A stretch of 64,000 nucleotides of DNA from an uncultured Blautia sp. (lineage in GTDB: Bacteria > Bacillota > Clostridia > Lachnospirales > Lachnospiraceae). Location of the stretch: contig NZ_CANTKB010000017.1 of assembly GCF_947654165.1 (NCBI RefSeq), positions 1-64,000 on the forward strand, written 5' to 3'. The translations under genes were made by a program, and so were the position numbers. Of the stretch, positions 8,155 through 16,812 are shown one piece after another (position 1 is the first letter of the stretch; each line of letters starts with the position of its first letter). Below the pieces are notes generated by a model, which saw only the letters and a list, made by a program, of their open reading frames with translations, ran no database searches and was not told the DNA's origin.

Positions 8155-9921
8155 TTATGCATTCTTTTCCAGAACTGTGTTATAAAACTCGTCTACGGCC
8201 TTTTTGTAGTCATCCATTCGTTCCAGGTGATCGTTTGGCACATCGTACTTGATCGCAATCACCTTTTCGAAGATATCTTCCTGTTTCAGGACTGACACCG
8301 GCATTCCCATTCCTATGAGCACCTTACATTTTTTATATAAATACAAAATGATCTCCATCATCTTGAACTGCTTTTCCAGAGACACGCAGGTATCATCCGG
8401 ATGAAATGCGTTCTGCTGCAAAAAGCCCAAACGAACCACTCTGGCAATCTCCAAAGTCAGTTTCTGATCATCCGGGAGCACATCGCTTCCAATCAGTTTT
8501 ACGATTTCCATCAGACTGCTTTCCGCATTCAGAATTGCCATCATACGGTTTCTGTATTCTACGAATTTAGGAGAGACATGCTTACTGTACCAGTAAGATA
8601 AATCCCCAAGATATTCACTGTAGCTGGTAAGCCAGTGGATAGCAGGGAAATGTCTTGCATAGGCCAGAGATTTATCCAGTCCCCAGAAACAACGTACAAA
8701 TCGTTTGGTATTTTGTGTTACCGGTTCGGAGAAATCACCGCCCTGAGGCGAAACAGCTCCGATGATGGATACGGAACCTTCTGTTCCGTTAAGGTTCTGC
8801 ATCATGCCGGCTCTTTCATAAAAAGCAGATAGACGAGATGCCAGGTAAGCAGGGAATCCTTCCTCTGCAGGCATCTCTTCCAGACGTCCGGATAACTCTC
8901 TAAGTGCCTCAGCCCAACGGGACGTAGAATCTGCCATAATTGCCACATCATATCCCATGTCACGGTAATATTCTGCCATGGTAATTCCTGTATAAATAGA
9001 AGCTTCTCTGGCCGCTACCGGCATGTTTGATGTATTAGCGATCAAGGAAGTACGAGCCATCAGCGGATTTCCGGTCTTCGGGTCATGGAGTTTGGAAAAA
9101 TCTTCCAAAACCTGTGTCATCTCATTTCCACGTTCTCCGCATCCGATATAAATAATAATATCTGCATCTGACCATTTTGCAATCTGATGCTGTGTCATGG
9201 TCTTTCCGGTTCCGAATCCTCCCGGAACAGCAGCAGTGCCGCCTTTTGCAATGGGAAACAAGGTATCCAGAATACGCTGTCCCGTAACCAGAGGTTTTGA
9301 AGCAGGAAATCGTTTGCTGGTAGGGCGAGGAATACGAATGGGCCATTTTTGTGCAAGTTTTAACGGATATTCACTTCCGTCATCCAAGGTCAGCACAGCA
9401 ATGGTCTGTGTAATGTTATATTTTCCATCCGGCACAACACTTTTTACAAATCCGTGAATCTTAGGCGGAACCATGGATTTATGGACAATAGAAGGCGTTT
9501 CCGGCACTTCTGCAATAATCGTTCCACCATAAACTTCCACGCCCTCTGAAACTGTCATGTGAACATCCCAGAGTTTTTCAGTATCCAGAGATTCTACCTG
9601 CATTCCTCTGGAAATATACTTTCCGGACTGCTCTGCGATCACAGAAAGAGGTCTTTGAATACCATCAAAAATGTTGTCCAGAATTCCAGGTCCAAGTGTA
9701 ACGGAAATCGCATCTCCTGTAGCGGTTACTGTTTCTCCAGGGCGAAGTCCGCTGGTCTCCTCAAACACCTGAACGGTAGTAGTATCTTTTTTCAAAGAAA
9801 TCACTTCCCCGACCAGATGCTCTTGTCCCACATAGACCATTTCTGACATTTTAAAACCTGTATTGCCCTTCAGATAGATAACAGGGCCGTTGATTCCATA
9901 GATCACACCTGTTTTACTCAT
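8155..9921 (-). CDS. ntpA: V-type ATP synthase subunit A (catalytic)
   Basis: The 588-residue catalytic subunit. It shows the beta-barrel, the subunit-A-specific insertion (roughly residues 110-190), the P-loop GGFGTGKT, the catalytic glutamate region GCGERGNEMTQVLEDF, and the SRWAEALRE segment. It hydrolyses or makes ATP in the cytoplasmic A3B3 head. It overlaps subunit E by eight bases at its start, showing tight coupling. Confidence 0.96.
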   Translation of the reverse strand: MSKTGVIYGINGPVIYLKGNTGFKMSEMVYVGQEHLVGEVISLKKDTTTVQVFEETSGLRPGETVTATGDAISVTLGPGILDNIFDGIQRPLSVIAEQSGKYISRGMQVESLDTEKLWDVHMTVSEGVEVYGGTIIAEVPETPSIVHKSMVPPKIHGFVKSVVPDGKYNITQTIAVLTLDDGSEYPLKLAQKWPIRIPRPTSKRFPASKPLVTGQRILDTLFPIAKGGTAAVPGGFGTGKTMTQHQIAKWSDADIIIYIGCGERGNEMTQVLEDFSKLHDPKTGNPLMARTSLIANTSNMPVAAREASIYTGITMAEYYRDMGYDVAIMADSTSRWAEALRELSGRLEEMPAEEGFPAYLASRLSAFYERAGMMQNLNGTEGSVSIIGAVSPQGGDFSEPVTQNTKRFVRCFWGLDKSLAYARHFPAIHWLTSYSEYLGDLSYWYSKHVSPKFVEYRNRMMAILNAESSLMEIVKLIGSDVLPDDQKLTLEIARVVRLGFLQQNAFHPDDTCVSLEKQFKMMEIILYLYKKCKVLIGMGMPVSVLKQEDIFEKVIAIKYDVPNDHLERMDDYKKAVDEFYNTVLEKNA

Positions 9922-10501
9922 GTCTCAGCCCTCCGTCAAAGTTAAAGCTTTCTTTCTCATTCTGGAAAGAAGACAAAAGCGTATAATCAATCAAAATATT
10001 TTTCTTAGGTATCACAGCACGGATTCCTCCAAGAAACGAATTCTCTGAAAGAAGAGGAGTGAGACCTGTTCTTTTTTCCAATTCCGGTACTAACCAGGCA
10101 TCTTCCGGTGAAAGACTGATTTGAATTTCATCCTCCCCTGCAAGCTGTACGGCTTTTTTGATTTTTTCTTCCATCCAGCCCGGATATTCTGCTGATTTTG
10201 TAAAGTCCCGGAGCTGTTCCTGTACCTCCGCAAACAAAAGTTCTCTCAGTTCCTGCTGTTTTCTTGATAATTTTCTCTTTATATGAAGCTGCTCTGCGGA
10301 AAGTGCTTTGTTAATTTCCCGGGCAGCATTCTCTGTTTCCACCTTAAACTGGTTCTCAGAGGTGGCCTGTTTTTCTCTTTTATGCTGCTCCATCTCTGCT
10401 TCCAGTGAGGCTCTGTATTCTGTGATCACTTTCTGAGCCTCTTCCTTTGCTGTTTCCATGGAAACTTCAGAGAAATGCTTCAGTTTTTCTTCTGTTGTCA
10501 T
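9914..10501 (-). CDS. ntpE: V-type ATP synthase subunit E (peripheral stalk)
   Basis: A 195-residue stalk subunit: a long N-terminal charged helix (EEKLKHFSEVSMETAKEEAQ onwards) that would pair with the G/H-like subunit, then a mixed C-terminal domain ending with the IDYTLLSSFQ-type strand. Position between F and A supports the call. ATG 10501 is preferred: AGGAAGG at 10510-10516 is 8 bases upstream, while the alternative GTG/ATG codons at 10510 and 10507 touch that ribosome site. Confidence 0.85.
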   Translation of the reverse strand: MTTEEKLKHFSEVSMETAKEEAQKVITEYRASLEAEMEQHKREKQATSENQFKVETENAAREINKALSAEQLHIKRKLSRKQQELRELLFAEVQEQLRDFTKSAEYPGWMEEKIKKAVQLAGEDEIQISLSPEDAWLVPELEKRTGLTPLLSENSFLGGIRAVIPKKNILIDYTLLSSFQNEKESFNFDGGLRHE

Positions 10502-10517
10502 ATGCATCACCTTCCTG

Positions 10518-10826
10518 TCATATTTTTAATCCAATGGCTTCATTTACATAAGATGTAATAAAGTCCGGAGCACGTCCTGTCCCGTGTCGGTCAGGAATTT
10601 CTATAAGAAGGGGAAGACGGTGATTCAGACGGATATCATCAATGATGTCCGGAAATTCTTTCCCAAATTTTTCCGTGAGGAGAATGATTCCGTTTTCCTT
10701 ATTTTCTACAGCCTGCTCTAAAGCCTGCCGCAGTTCTTCCCGCTCATGTACCACCACACCTTCCACACCTGCCAGGCGCATACCGGTATAGGTGTCAATA
10801 TTGTCACTGATCAAAAACATTTTCAT
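10518..10826 (-). CDS. V-type ATP synthase subunit F
   Basis: A 102-residue Rossmann-like small subunit of the central shaft. The first strand MFLISDNIDTYTGMRLAGVEG and the motif GIILLTEKFGKEFPDII, followed by LPLLIEIPDRHG, are typical of the F subunit. It binds subunit D and modulates rotation. The gene lies between the K and E genes, with its stop just before the E ribosome site. Confidence 0.9.
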   Translation of the reverse strand: MKMFLISDNIDTYTGMRLAGVEGVVVHEREELRQALEQAVENKENGIILLTEKFGKEFPDIIDDIRLNHRLPLLIEIPDRHGTGRAPDFITSYVNEAIGLKI

Positions 10827-10848
10827 GAATCATCATCCTTTTCTGTAA

Positions 10849-11283
10849 TCAGCCCAGTTTACCTAATATCATAAAGGAAATAATCAGACCGTACAGTGCG
10901 ATACCTTCTGCCATGGCTACGAAAATCATAGATTTACCAAACAGGGAACCATCTTCACTGATCGCACCAAGAGCAGCACTGGCAGAGCTTGCAACCGCAA
11001 TACCGGAACCGATTCCGGAAAGACCGGTTACCAGAGCAGCACCGATATAACCAAGACCCGTAGCAAGACCAGCGTCAGCAGCAGTAGCAGCCTGAGCAGT
11101 TACCGTACCGCCGAACATTACGATCGTACCTACCAGAAGACTTCCAAAGAAGAAGAAACAGTTGCAGGCAAGGGAACGTTTATAACGCTTCTTGTTTTTC
11201 TCTCCCAGAAAGAAGGTTCCGAATGGAACGATGATGCTTAAAATCAGTGCAACAGCAAGTGTAATTTGAATCATGGTTGTCAT
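10849..11283 (-). CDS. ntpK: V-type ATP synthase subunit K (proteolipid ring)
   Basis: A 144-residue ring subunit with four membrane helices (about residues 5-27, 39-65, 74-100, 117-141), as expected for a fused double hairpin. Only one carboxylate is seen in the membrane: the glutamate in VAMAEGIALYG in helix 4; the first hairpin has none. The glutamine that completes sodium sites in Na+-type rings is replaced by valine in GIGSGIAVAS, and the residue after the glutamate is glycine rather than serine/threonine. This suggests a proton-binding ring, by inference only. Confidence 0.9.
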   Translation of the reverse strand: MTTMIQITLAVALILSIIVPFGTFFLGEKNKKRYKRSLACNCFFFFGSLLVGTIVMFGGTVTAQAATAADAGLATGLGYIGAALVTGLSGIGSGIAVASSASAALGAISEDGSLFGKSMIFVAMAEGIALYGLIISFMILGKLG

Positions 11284-11304
11284 AATAAATTCCTCCTAAA
11301 TATG

Positions 11305-13242
11305 TTATTTTGTCACGGTGTTTTTAAAAAACGGCTGGAATTCTTTTCCGCTTCCTTTATAGAAACGGCTGAACATCTCATAATATTCCAGACGAAGTAC
11401 CTGGATCCCTACGATCAGGCCCTCCATAGCACATACAAACAGGTTTCCCAAAACAATGATCAGCCAGTTAATGCTTCCACCATCCTCGGCACCTGCCAGC
11501 ATGAGAACAACCCCCATCATAGCAGCATGGCTGACCGCAAATGCTCCAATACGGACAAAGGAAAGTGTATTGGATAAGAAACTAAGCATGATCTCAAAAA
11601 GTTCAAAGAAACTCTGTACCAAAAACATAGCCTTGCTTCCCTCAATAGCCGGACCTTTTTTGGTCAGCACTCTGGTGATCGGCTCCTTAAACATAATCAG
11701 AAGCAGCGGTACCCCAAACATGATCCCCAGCACAACGGCTGCCGGAAGTGCATGTCCTGTGAGGAACAGCAGAGCAGAAGCAGTAAGCATTCCGTAAAAT
11801 ACCAGACCGCAGACTGCATTCTGGTCAAACCAGGTATTTTCCAAATCTCTGCTGTGCACTGCGTTGATAATATGGAAAACCATGGTAATCAGGATCAAAA
11901 ACATACCAAATACAATAGCAACAACAAAAACAGTATTCATATTTCCCAGACCCGGCACTAAAGTCATGGCTTCTACGGGTCTGAGCCACACTGCATCAAT
12001 CACATCTTCAAATCCAAAGATACTTCCAAACATAAATCCAAAGAAAGTGGAAAAAATACCTGCGATCCCAATGATAGCTGCCAGATTCATATGCTTAATC
12101 TTATAAAGCAGGAATCCTCCAATGACCAGGAGCAGTCCCTGGCCGACATCACCGAACATGGCACCGAAAATAAAGGAATAGGTAAGGGCAACAAAAATCG
12201 TCGGATCGATTTCATGATAATCCGGAAGCCCGTACATTTTCACATACATTTCAAATGGTTTGAAAAGTTTCGGATTCTTCAATTTGGTCGGCGGTGTACT
12301 GCTGATCTTATTCTTGTCATCTTCAATGATGCAGAAAAGTTTCGTATCATTTTCAATCTCTTTTGTAAATGCTGCAGCATCTTTCTGTGTCATCCATCCA
12401 CATAAGATATAGAATGTTTCCTGATGTTCTTTCACACAGGCCGCTACTTTTCGCACATCAAAATTTGTGGACAGTGCATTTAACACAACCTGGGCAGACA
12501 GGATCAAGGAAGCATCGCCTTCCAGCAATCTCTGCATTTTTTCCTGACATTTTTCGTATTCTCGATTCAGATTTTCCAGGTGTGCCTCAAATTCTGAATA
12601 AATCTTCTGAGGAGTTCCGTGGTAATAATCTTTCTTTAAATAAATACGTTCAAAATGCATCGAAGAAAAGACGGCATCTACCTGTTCCATCTTTGTCCAA
12701 AGGACAAAATACAGCCCCCAGACATAGTCATCCTGATAGCAAGGATAAAACATCGTATCCAGGTTATCGTACACATATTCCTTGAATTTACCATAATATT
12801 CCATGGGAATCCTTCCGAAACGCACCTGAACAAAGCGATAATGAATCAGTTTGTCCACGTCTTCCGGAAGAGAAAGAAACGGGAACATTTTCTTCATATC
12901 TTCCTGAAGAGCCGTTTTTTGTTCTTTCAGCTCCTCACATCTTTTATTGATTTTTGAAAGCTTTTCGTCCAGAGACTGAACGAGAGGCTGAATTTCCTCT
13001 AGAGAAATATCTCTGACAGGTATTTCCTGGGGATTTTTAAGCATACCGGCAAATTCGTTTACCTTAGACAGCAATTCCTTATAAGGATTAATCTGAATAT
13101 AGGGAGACAGATGCCGTACCTCGGTAAGCTGTGTCAGAGCATTTTCCAAATGGATTTCATATTTTGACAAATATTCATTCACCACTCGGTCAATGTCTGT
13201 TTTGGGTCCGGTGATACTTAAAAATTTCATTTTCTCAATCAT
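11305..13242 (-). CDS. ntpI: V-type ATP synthase subunit I (membrane stator)
   Basis: A 645-residue stator: a soluble N-terminal half with alpha/beta lobes and two long helices (to about residue 335), then a membrane half with seven or eight helices beginning near FVALTYSFIFGAMFGDVGQG. The C-terminal segment SNTLSFVRIGAFAVSHAAMM contains the arginine thought to face the ring glutamate. It forms the ion half-channels next to the K ring. It is preceded by C and followed by K, with gaps of about 20 bases. Confidence 0.94.
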   Translation of the reverse strand: MIEKMKFLSITGPKTDIDRVVNEYLSKYEIHLENALTQLTEVRHLSPYIQINPYKELLSKVNEFAGMLKNPQEIPVRDISLEEIQPLVQSLDEKLSKINKRCEELKEQKTALQEDMKKMFPFLSLPEDVDKLIHYRFVQVRFGRIPMEYYGKFKEYVYDNLDTMFYPCYQDDYVWGLYFVLWTKMEQVDAVFSSMHFERIYLKKDYYHGTPQKIYSEFEAHLENLNREYEKCQEKMQRLLEGDASLILSAQVVLNALSTNFDVRKVAACVKEHQETFYILCGWMTQKDAAAFTKEIENDTKLFCIIEDDKNKISSTPPTKLKNPKLFKPFEMYVKMYGLPDYHEIDPTIFVALTYSFIFGAMFGDVGQGLLLVIGGFLLYKIKHMNLAAIIGIAGIFSTFFGFMFGSIFGFEDVIDAVWLRPVEAMTLVPGLGNMNTVFVVAIVFGMFLILITMVFHIINAVHSRDLENTWFDQNAVCGLVFYGMLTASALLFLTGHALPAAVVLGIMFGVPLLLIMFKEPITRVLTKKGPAIEGSKAMFLVQSFFELFEIMLSFLSNTLSFVRIGAFAVSHAAMMGVVLMLAGAEDGGSINWLIIVLGNLFVCAMEGLIVGIQVLRLEYYEMFSRFYKGSGKEFQPFFKNTVTK

Positions 13243-13260
13243 GTAATCACCTCCGGGTTA

Positions 13261-14301
13261 TTAAGTTTTATGAATATAATCCAGAATTTCTGTGGCTGGA
13301 AGTCCATATCGGACACATTCAACGGCTGTTGTCAGCCGATTTACCTCATGTTCCTTATGATAAAGATAAGAATAGATCATGATGACTGAATGTGGATATT
13401 TTTTGGCTTCTGTTTCCAGAATGGTCTTCAGATTCAATGTATATAGTTCCTCTAGATTCTCTGGGGACAATTCCGGAAACTTCTTTTTATAATGGGTTGT
13501 ATCCAAAATCCTTCGGAATTCTTCTTCGTCAGATGCCTCCACCAAAGCGGCAATTTCTTTTTTCGATAAACGGTAATGCACAGGAATCAGCAGGGCATAG
13601 ATGTCTGCCGGGGCCATATGATAATACTTTTTGGAACGGAAGATCCATTGAAGGTTCAACATGTCAAATTTATTTCCATAGGCCTTGGTAATCTCCTCCA
13701 AATCCCGTTTTCGAAACAGTTTTTCTTTTACAGACCAGATATTGGCAAAATAATACTGATCTAAAGCCATACCATAATCAAAAATTCGAGGCTGATAATC
13801 ATTTTCCAGCTTTTTCAGGGGATCGTAATATTCAGAACCTTGAAGATTGTTTACCAGCTCTTCGATCGTAGAAGAGTTGGTGAGCCGCTCAAGATTCATT
13901 TTTGAATGACGGTCAAAAAATTCCTGGAACAGCGACAGATCCAGTTGCGCTTTTCCTTCATCAAAAACTTTTCTGAGACAGTCTTTCAGAATTGAGATTT
14001 CATATCGCTTGAAATACAAAGCCATAAACGTACGCTGCTGTGGGTTGGCAAACCGATACAGCTTGGTAAAGTTTTGATGTATGGTATGGACAAGTAATTT
14101 TTCCACATCCCCTCTGTGGAGACTGTTTTCATCCAGATCCGCCCACAATTCTGCGAAACCGGGCTGCTTTTTCAGATAAGCGACAATCTGTATCACAGAA
14201 TCTAACTGAGCAACTTCTTTATATTGCTGTTCACTCATCAATTTGCTCTGCATGGCTCGTATCTTTGTAGACAGACCGCTGTAAGAAAGCAGACTTCCCA
14301 T
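13261..14301 (-). CDS. ntpC: V-type ATP synthase subunit C
   Basis: A 346-residue helical subunit of the V-ATPase d/C family, the socket that links the central shaft to the K ring. The opening YSGLSTKIRAMQSKLM and the repeated helical thirds are typical; length is usual. Gene order here is G/H-C-I-K-F-E-A-B-D, with C placed before I rather than between E and F as in some archaea and enterococci. Confidence 0.85.
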   Translation of the reverse strand: MGSLLSYSGLSTKIRAMQSKLMSEQQYKEVAQLDSVIQIVAYLKKQPGFAELWADLDENSLHRGDVEKLLVHTIHQNFTKLYRFANPQQRTFMALYFKRYEISILKDCLRKVFDEGKAQLDLSLFQEFFDRHSKMNLERLTNSSTIEELVNNLQGSEYYDPLKKLENDYQPRIFDYGMALDQYYFANIWSVKEKLFRKRDLEEITKAYGNKFDMLNLQWIFRSKKYYHMAPADIYALLIPVHYRLSKKEIAALVEASDEEEFRRILDTTHYKKKFPELSPENLEELYTLNLKTILETEAKKYPHSVIMIYSYLYHKEHEVNRLTTAVECVRYGLPATEILDYIHKT

Positions 14302-14307
14302 CTTTCA

Positions 14308-14619
14308 TCACATCCTTAATATACTGTCATACACTTGTTTTGCCAGTTCCGCATGACATTTCTTATAATAAGTTTCCATCTGGTCCAGGACTTCTTTCGC
14401 ATCCGCTCTCTGTTTATCAAGCTTTGCTTTCATATCAATTTCCAATTCGTCCCTTATTTTCCGGGTTTTTACCTGGGTTTCTTCGTCCATAGACTGATCA
14501 TATTGCCGAATGGCTGTCTCGTATTCCTGCGCAAGCTGCTTTTTCTGCCCTGAGACATCTTCCATAATGTGTGAGGCTGCTGCTTCTATTTCCGCAAGTT
14601 TACTGATAATGTCTTCCAT
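14308..14619 (-). CDS. V-type ATP synthase subunit G/H (peripheral stalk)
   Basis: A 103-residue almost uninterrupted charged helix, a coiled coil, beginning with EDIISKLAEIEAAASHIMED. Its size, composition and place as first gene of the operon match subunit G/H, the partner of subunit E in the outer stalk. Ribosome site AGGAGG stands ahead of the ATG. The leader upstream runs about 90 bases back to the minus promoter inside the operator at 14713-14771. Confidence 0.82.
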   Translation of the reverse strand: MEDIISKLAEIEAAASHIMEDVSGQKKQLAQEYETAIRQYDQSMDEETQVKTRKIRDELEIDMKAKLDKQRADAKEVLDQMETYYKKCHAELAKQVYDSILRM

Positions 14620-14716
14620 AGGCGTTCCTCCTTCTTTTTTTTACATTGATTATCATACACCTTTTTTTAAAAAAATCTATAGCAAATTGTACAAATTATT
14701 TTTTTAAGCAACAAAC

Positions 14717-14745
14717 AGTATATAACAGAATAAAACAGTTGACAA
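14717..14745 (-). promoter_or_regulatory. Mirror promoter, likely for the V-ATPase operon
   Basis: On the minus strand TTGTCA (14745-14740), a 17-base spacer, then TATACT (14722-14717). It is the mirror image of the plus promoter because it lies in the same dyad. It points at the V-ATPase operon 100 bases away. A weaker alternative, TTGTTG-17-TACAAT, lies just downstream. Confidence 0.6.
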
Positions 14746-14767
14746 CTGTTCAATACTGTTATATACT
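14739..14767 (+). promoter_or_regulatory. Promoter of the second ytrA-type operon
   Basis: TTGACA (14739-14744), a 17-base spacer and TATACT (14762-14767), identical boxes to the promoter at 4083. The -35 lies at the centre of the inner palindrome and the -10 in the outer arm, so any protein on the operator excludes polymerase. Confidence 0.8.
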
Positions 14768-14789
14768 GTTTGCAAGAGGAGGATAGGAA

Positions 14790-15170
14790 ATGAAGATTAT
14801 AATCAACCACTCATCTATGGTACCAATATATGAACAACTGATAGACCAGATCAAAACAATGATCTTAAACGAAGAATTAAAGGCAAATGACAGTCTTCCT
14901 TCTGTAAGAGCTTTGGCAAAAGAACTGAAAATCAGTGCCTTAACGGTAAAGAAAGCCTATGATTATCTGGAAGAAGAAGGATTTACAGTCACGGTTCATG
15001 GAAAAGGAACCTACGTCGCAGCCACCAATCAGGAAGCAAAGTCCGAAGAACAGAAGCGGGAAATTGAATGCGAACTGGAAGCTGCTGTTCAAAAAGCCCG
15101 TCGATGCGGAATGGAGGACGCAGAGATCAATGCCTTATTTTCTTTAATTATGGAGGATGAAACATGTTAG
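14790..15170 (+). CDS. GntR-family regulator, YtrA subfamily (second copy)
   Basis: A 126-residue winged-helix repressor, clearly a paralogue of the protein at 4158: both share PIYEQ, a LPS-(M/V)-R-x-LAKEL recognition region, the V-GKGT-(F/Y)-V wing and a short helical tail. AGGAGG lies before ATG 14790. The stop overlaps the start of the ABC ATPase (ACATGTTAG). It probably represses its own operon through the dyad at 14713-14771, and because that dyad also carries the V-ATPase promoter it may control the V-ATPase too. Confidence 0.88.
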   Translation: MKIIINHSSMVPIYEQLIDQIKTMILNEELKANDSLPSVRALAKELKISALTVKKAYDYLEEEGFTVTVHGKGTYVAATNQEAKSEEQKREIECELEAAVQKARRCGMEDAEINALFSLIMEDETC

Positions 15171-16015
15171 AAATCAACCATTTAAAAAAACACTACGATT
15201 CTTTCCAGTTGGATTGTTCCATGAAAGTAGAGCGTGGATGCATTACCGGACTGATTGGATCAAACGGTGCCGGCAAAAGTACAACTTTTAAATCTGTTCT
15301 TGGTCTGATAACCCGGGACAGCGGTTCCATTACCTTATTGGGAAAAAATGTGGATGAATTAAACATCCGTGATAAAGAAAAACTGGGAATTGTTCTGTCA
15401 GACAGCGGATTCAGCAATTATCTCACTGTTTCTGATGTCATCGCCGTCTTAGACAGCATGTACACTCAATTTGATAAAACCATGTTTTTAGAATCCTGCA
15501 GACGTTACCAGCTTCCCTTAAATAAAAAAATCAAAGAATTCTCTACCGGTATGAAAGCAAAGGTAAAGATCTTAACAGCACTTTCTCATAAAGCTGAATT
15601 TTTACTTCTGGATGAGCCGACTGCCGGATTAGATGTCCTTGCAAGGGAAGACTTACTGAATATGCTCCGGGAATACATGGAAGAGGATGACAGCCGAAGT
15701 ATTTTGATCAGTTCTCATATCTCCACTGATCTGGAAGGTCTGTGTGATGATTTATATATGATAGAGCAAGGATCTATTGTCCTGCATGAAGATACAGATA
15801 CCCTTCTCGGAAGTTACGGTCTCCTGAAAATGACCAGAGAACAATTTGCTTCTATAGATAAATCCTATCTTTTACGGGTACGAAAGGAAACTTACGGCTA
15901 TAGCTGTCTGACCGATCAAAAACAGTTCTATCTGGAGAATCATCCGGAGATTACCGTAGAAAACGGAAGTATTGATGAAGTGATTACCATGATGGTGAAA
16001 GGAGAGCCTGTATGA
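15164..16015 (+). CDS. ABC transporter ATP-binding protein (second ytrA-type operon)
   Basis: A 283-residue ATPase with Walker A GSNGAGKST, signature FSTGM, Walker B LLLDEPTAGLD and the switch SSHI. The domain order and the C-terminal tail match the ATPase at 4549. It overlaps both neighbours by a few bases, so the regulator, ATPase and permease are made together. Substrate unknown; envelope stress or peptide antibiotic response is an inference from the YtrA family. Confidence 0.88.
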   Translation: MLEINHLKKHYDSFQLDCSMKVERGCITGLIGSNGAGKSTTFKSVLGLITRDSGSITLLGKNVDELNIRDKEKLGIVLSDSGFSNYLTVSDVIAVLDSMYTQFDKTMFLESCRRYQLPLNKKIKEFSTGMKAKVKILTALSHKAEFLLLDEPTAGLDVLAREDLLNMLREYMEEDDSRSILISSHISTDLEGLCDDLYMIEQGSIVLHEDTDTLLGSYGLLKMTREQFASIDKSYLLRVRKETYGYSCLTDQKQFYLENHPEITVENGSIDEVITMMVKGEPV

Positions 16016-16668
16016 AAGGATTATTGGTAAAAGATTTTCGGTTAATGAAGGGACAGAAGAATTTCCTTTTTCTATTATTCTTTATGGTTATTTTTGTATT
16101 TGTTTCAGATATGGATGCCAATTTTTTCATGGGATATCTTCCCTTTCTCTTCATGATCGCAGCCATGTCCACCATTTCCTATGATGAATTTGACAACAGC
16201 ATGGCTTTTCTGATGGTATTACCTGTCTCACGAAAAATGTATGTGTTGGAAAAATATCTGTTTGGCGGGATGCTGGGATTCGGTGGTTTTGCCGCTGCCT
16301 TGATTCTTTTCCTGATTTCTGAAAAGAACAACGCATCTTCCATGACCTTTACACAATATGTTCTGCTGATTTTATGTTTTTTGGCTTTTATCGTTTTATT
16401 TTTGAGCCTCATGATTCCTGTACAGCTTAAATTTGGAAGCGAAAAAGGAAGAATTGTATTGTTTATCATTTTCTTTGGAATCATCGGTATCGTATATCTG
16501 CTATCCAGACTAACAAAAAAAATCCCTGCACAGGTTCTGAATTTTTTTCAGGAAATTCCCCAACTTCCTTTCTGGCTATTAACCACTCTGGCTATTGGGA
16601 TTTATTTCCTTGCAATTTTCATATCACTGAAAACCAGTCTGAAGATCATGGAAAAGAAGGAATGGTAG
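16012..16668 (+). CDS. ABC-2 type permease (second ytrA-type operon)
   Basis: A 218-residue protein with about six hydrophobic helices starting MKGLLVKDFRLM. The segment SYDEFDNSMAFLMVLPVSRK is the family's conserved cytoplasmic loop after helix 2. ATG 16012 overlaps the ATPase stop by four bases. Same length as the permease at 5403, consistent with operon duplication followed by divergence. A terminator follows at 16711. Confidence 0.85.
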   Translation: MKGLLVKDFRLMKGQKNFLFLLFFMVIFVFVSDMDANFFMGYLPFLFMIAAMSTISYDEFDNSMAFLMVLPVSRKMYVLEKYLFGGMLGFGGFAAALILFLISEKNNASSMTFTQYVLLILCFLAFIVLFLSLMIPVQLKFGSEKGRIVLFIIFFGIIGIVYLLSRLTKKIPAQVLNFFQEIPQLPFWLLTTLAIGIYFLAIFISLKTSLKIMEKKEW

Positions 16669-16710
16669 GAGACCGGAAGCCTCCGAAGAAAACAACGATT
16701 TAAAAGACAC

Positions 16711-16760
16711 AGAAACTTTCGTTCCTACAGATAACGTAGAAACGAAAGTTTCTTTTTTTT
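16711..16760 (+). terminator. Rho-independent terminator
   Basis: Arms AGAAACTTTCGTT (16711-16723) and AACGAAAGTTTCT (16741-16753), an inner CTAC/GTAG pair, then eight T. It ends the second ytrA-type operon before the MATE gene. Confidence 0.9.
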
Positions 16761-16812
16761 CCCTGATATCTATGATACAATTTAGAAAAGAACCACAAAA
16801 GAAGGAGGATTT

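Larger units (their letters stand above)
14713..14771. promoter_or_regulatory. Symmetric multi-site operator between V-ATPase and second ytrA-type operon
   Basis: A 59-base dyad centred on 14742. On the left AACAGT/A half-sites start at 14714, 14724 and 14734; on the right ACTGTT half-sites start at 14745, 14755 and 14765. All six are 10 bases apart within a side, so they face the same side of the helix, and they form three concentric inverted repeats. The outer arms are 16 bases and perfect (14713-14728 with 14756-14771), the inner arms 8 bases and perfect (14734-14741 with 14743-14750). The half-site matches the operator at 4101-4141 (TATACTGT core), so the YtrA-type protein encoded at 14790 is the likely binder. 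Confidence 0.75.

Noticed and set aside
11266..13770. Several long plus-strand reading frames across the V-ATPase I and C genes
   Set aside because: They are antisense to highly conserved genes, lack ribosome sites and have atypical composition.
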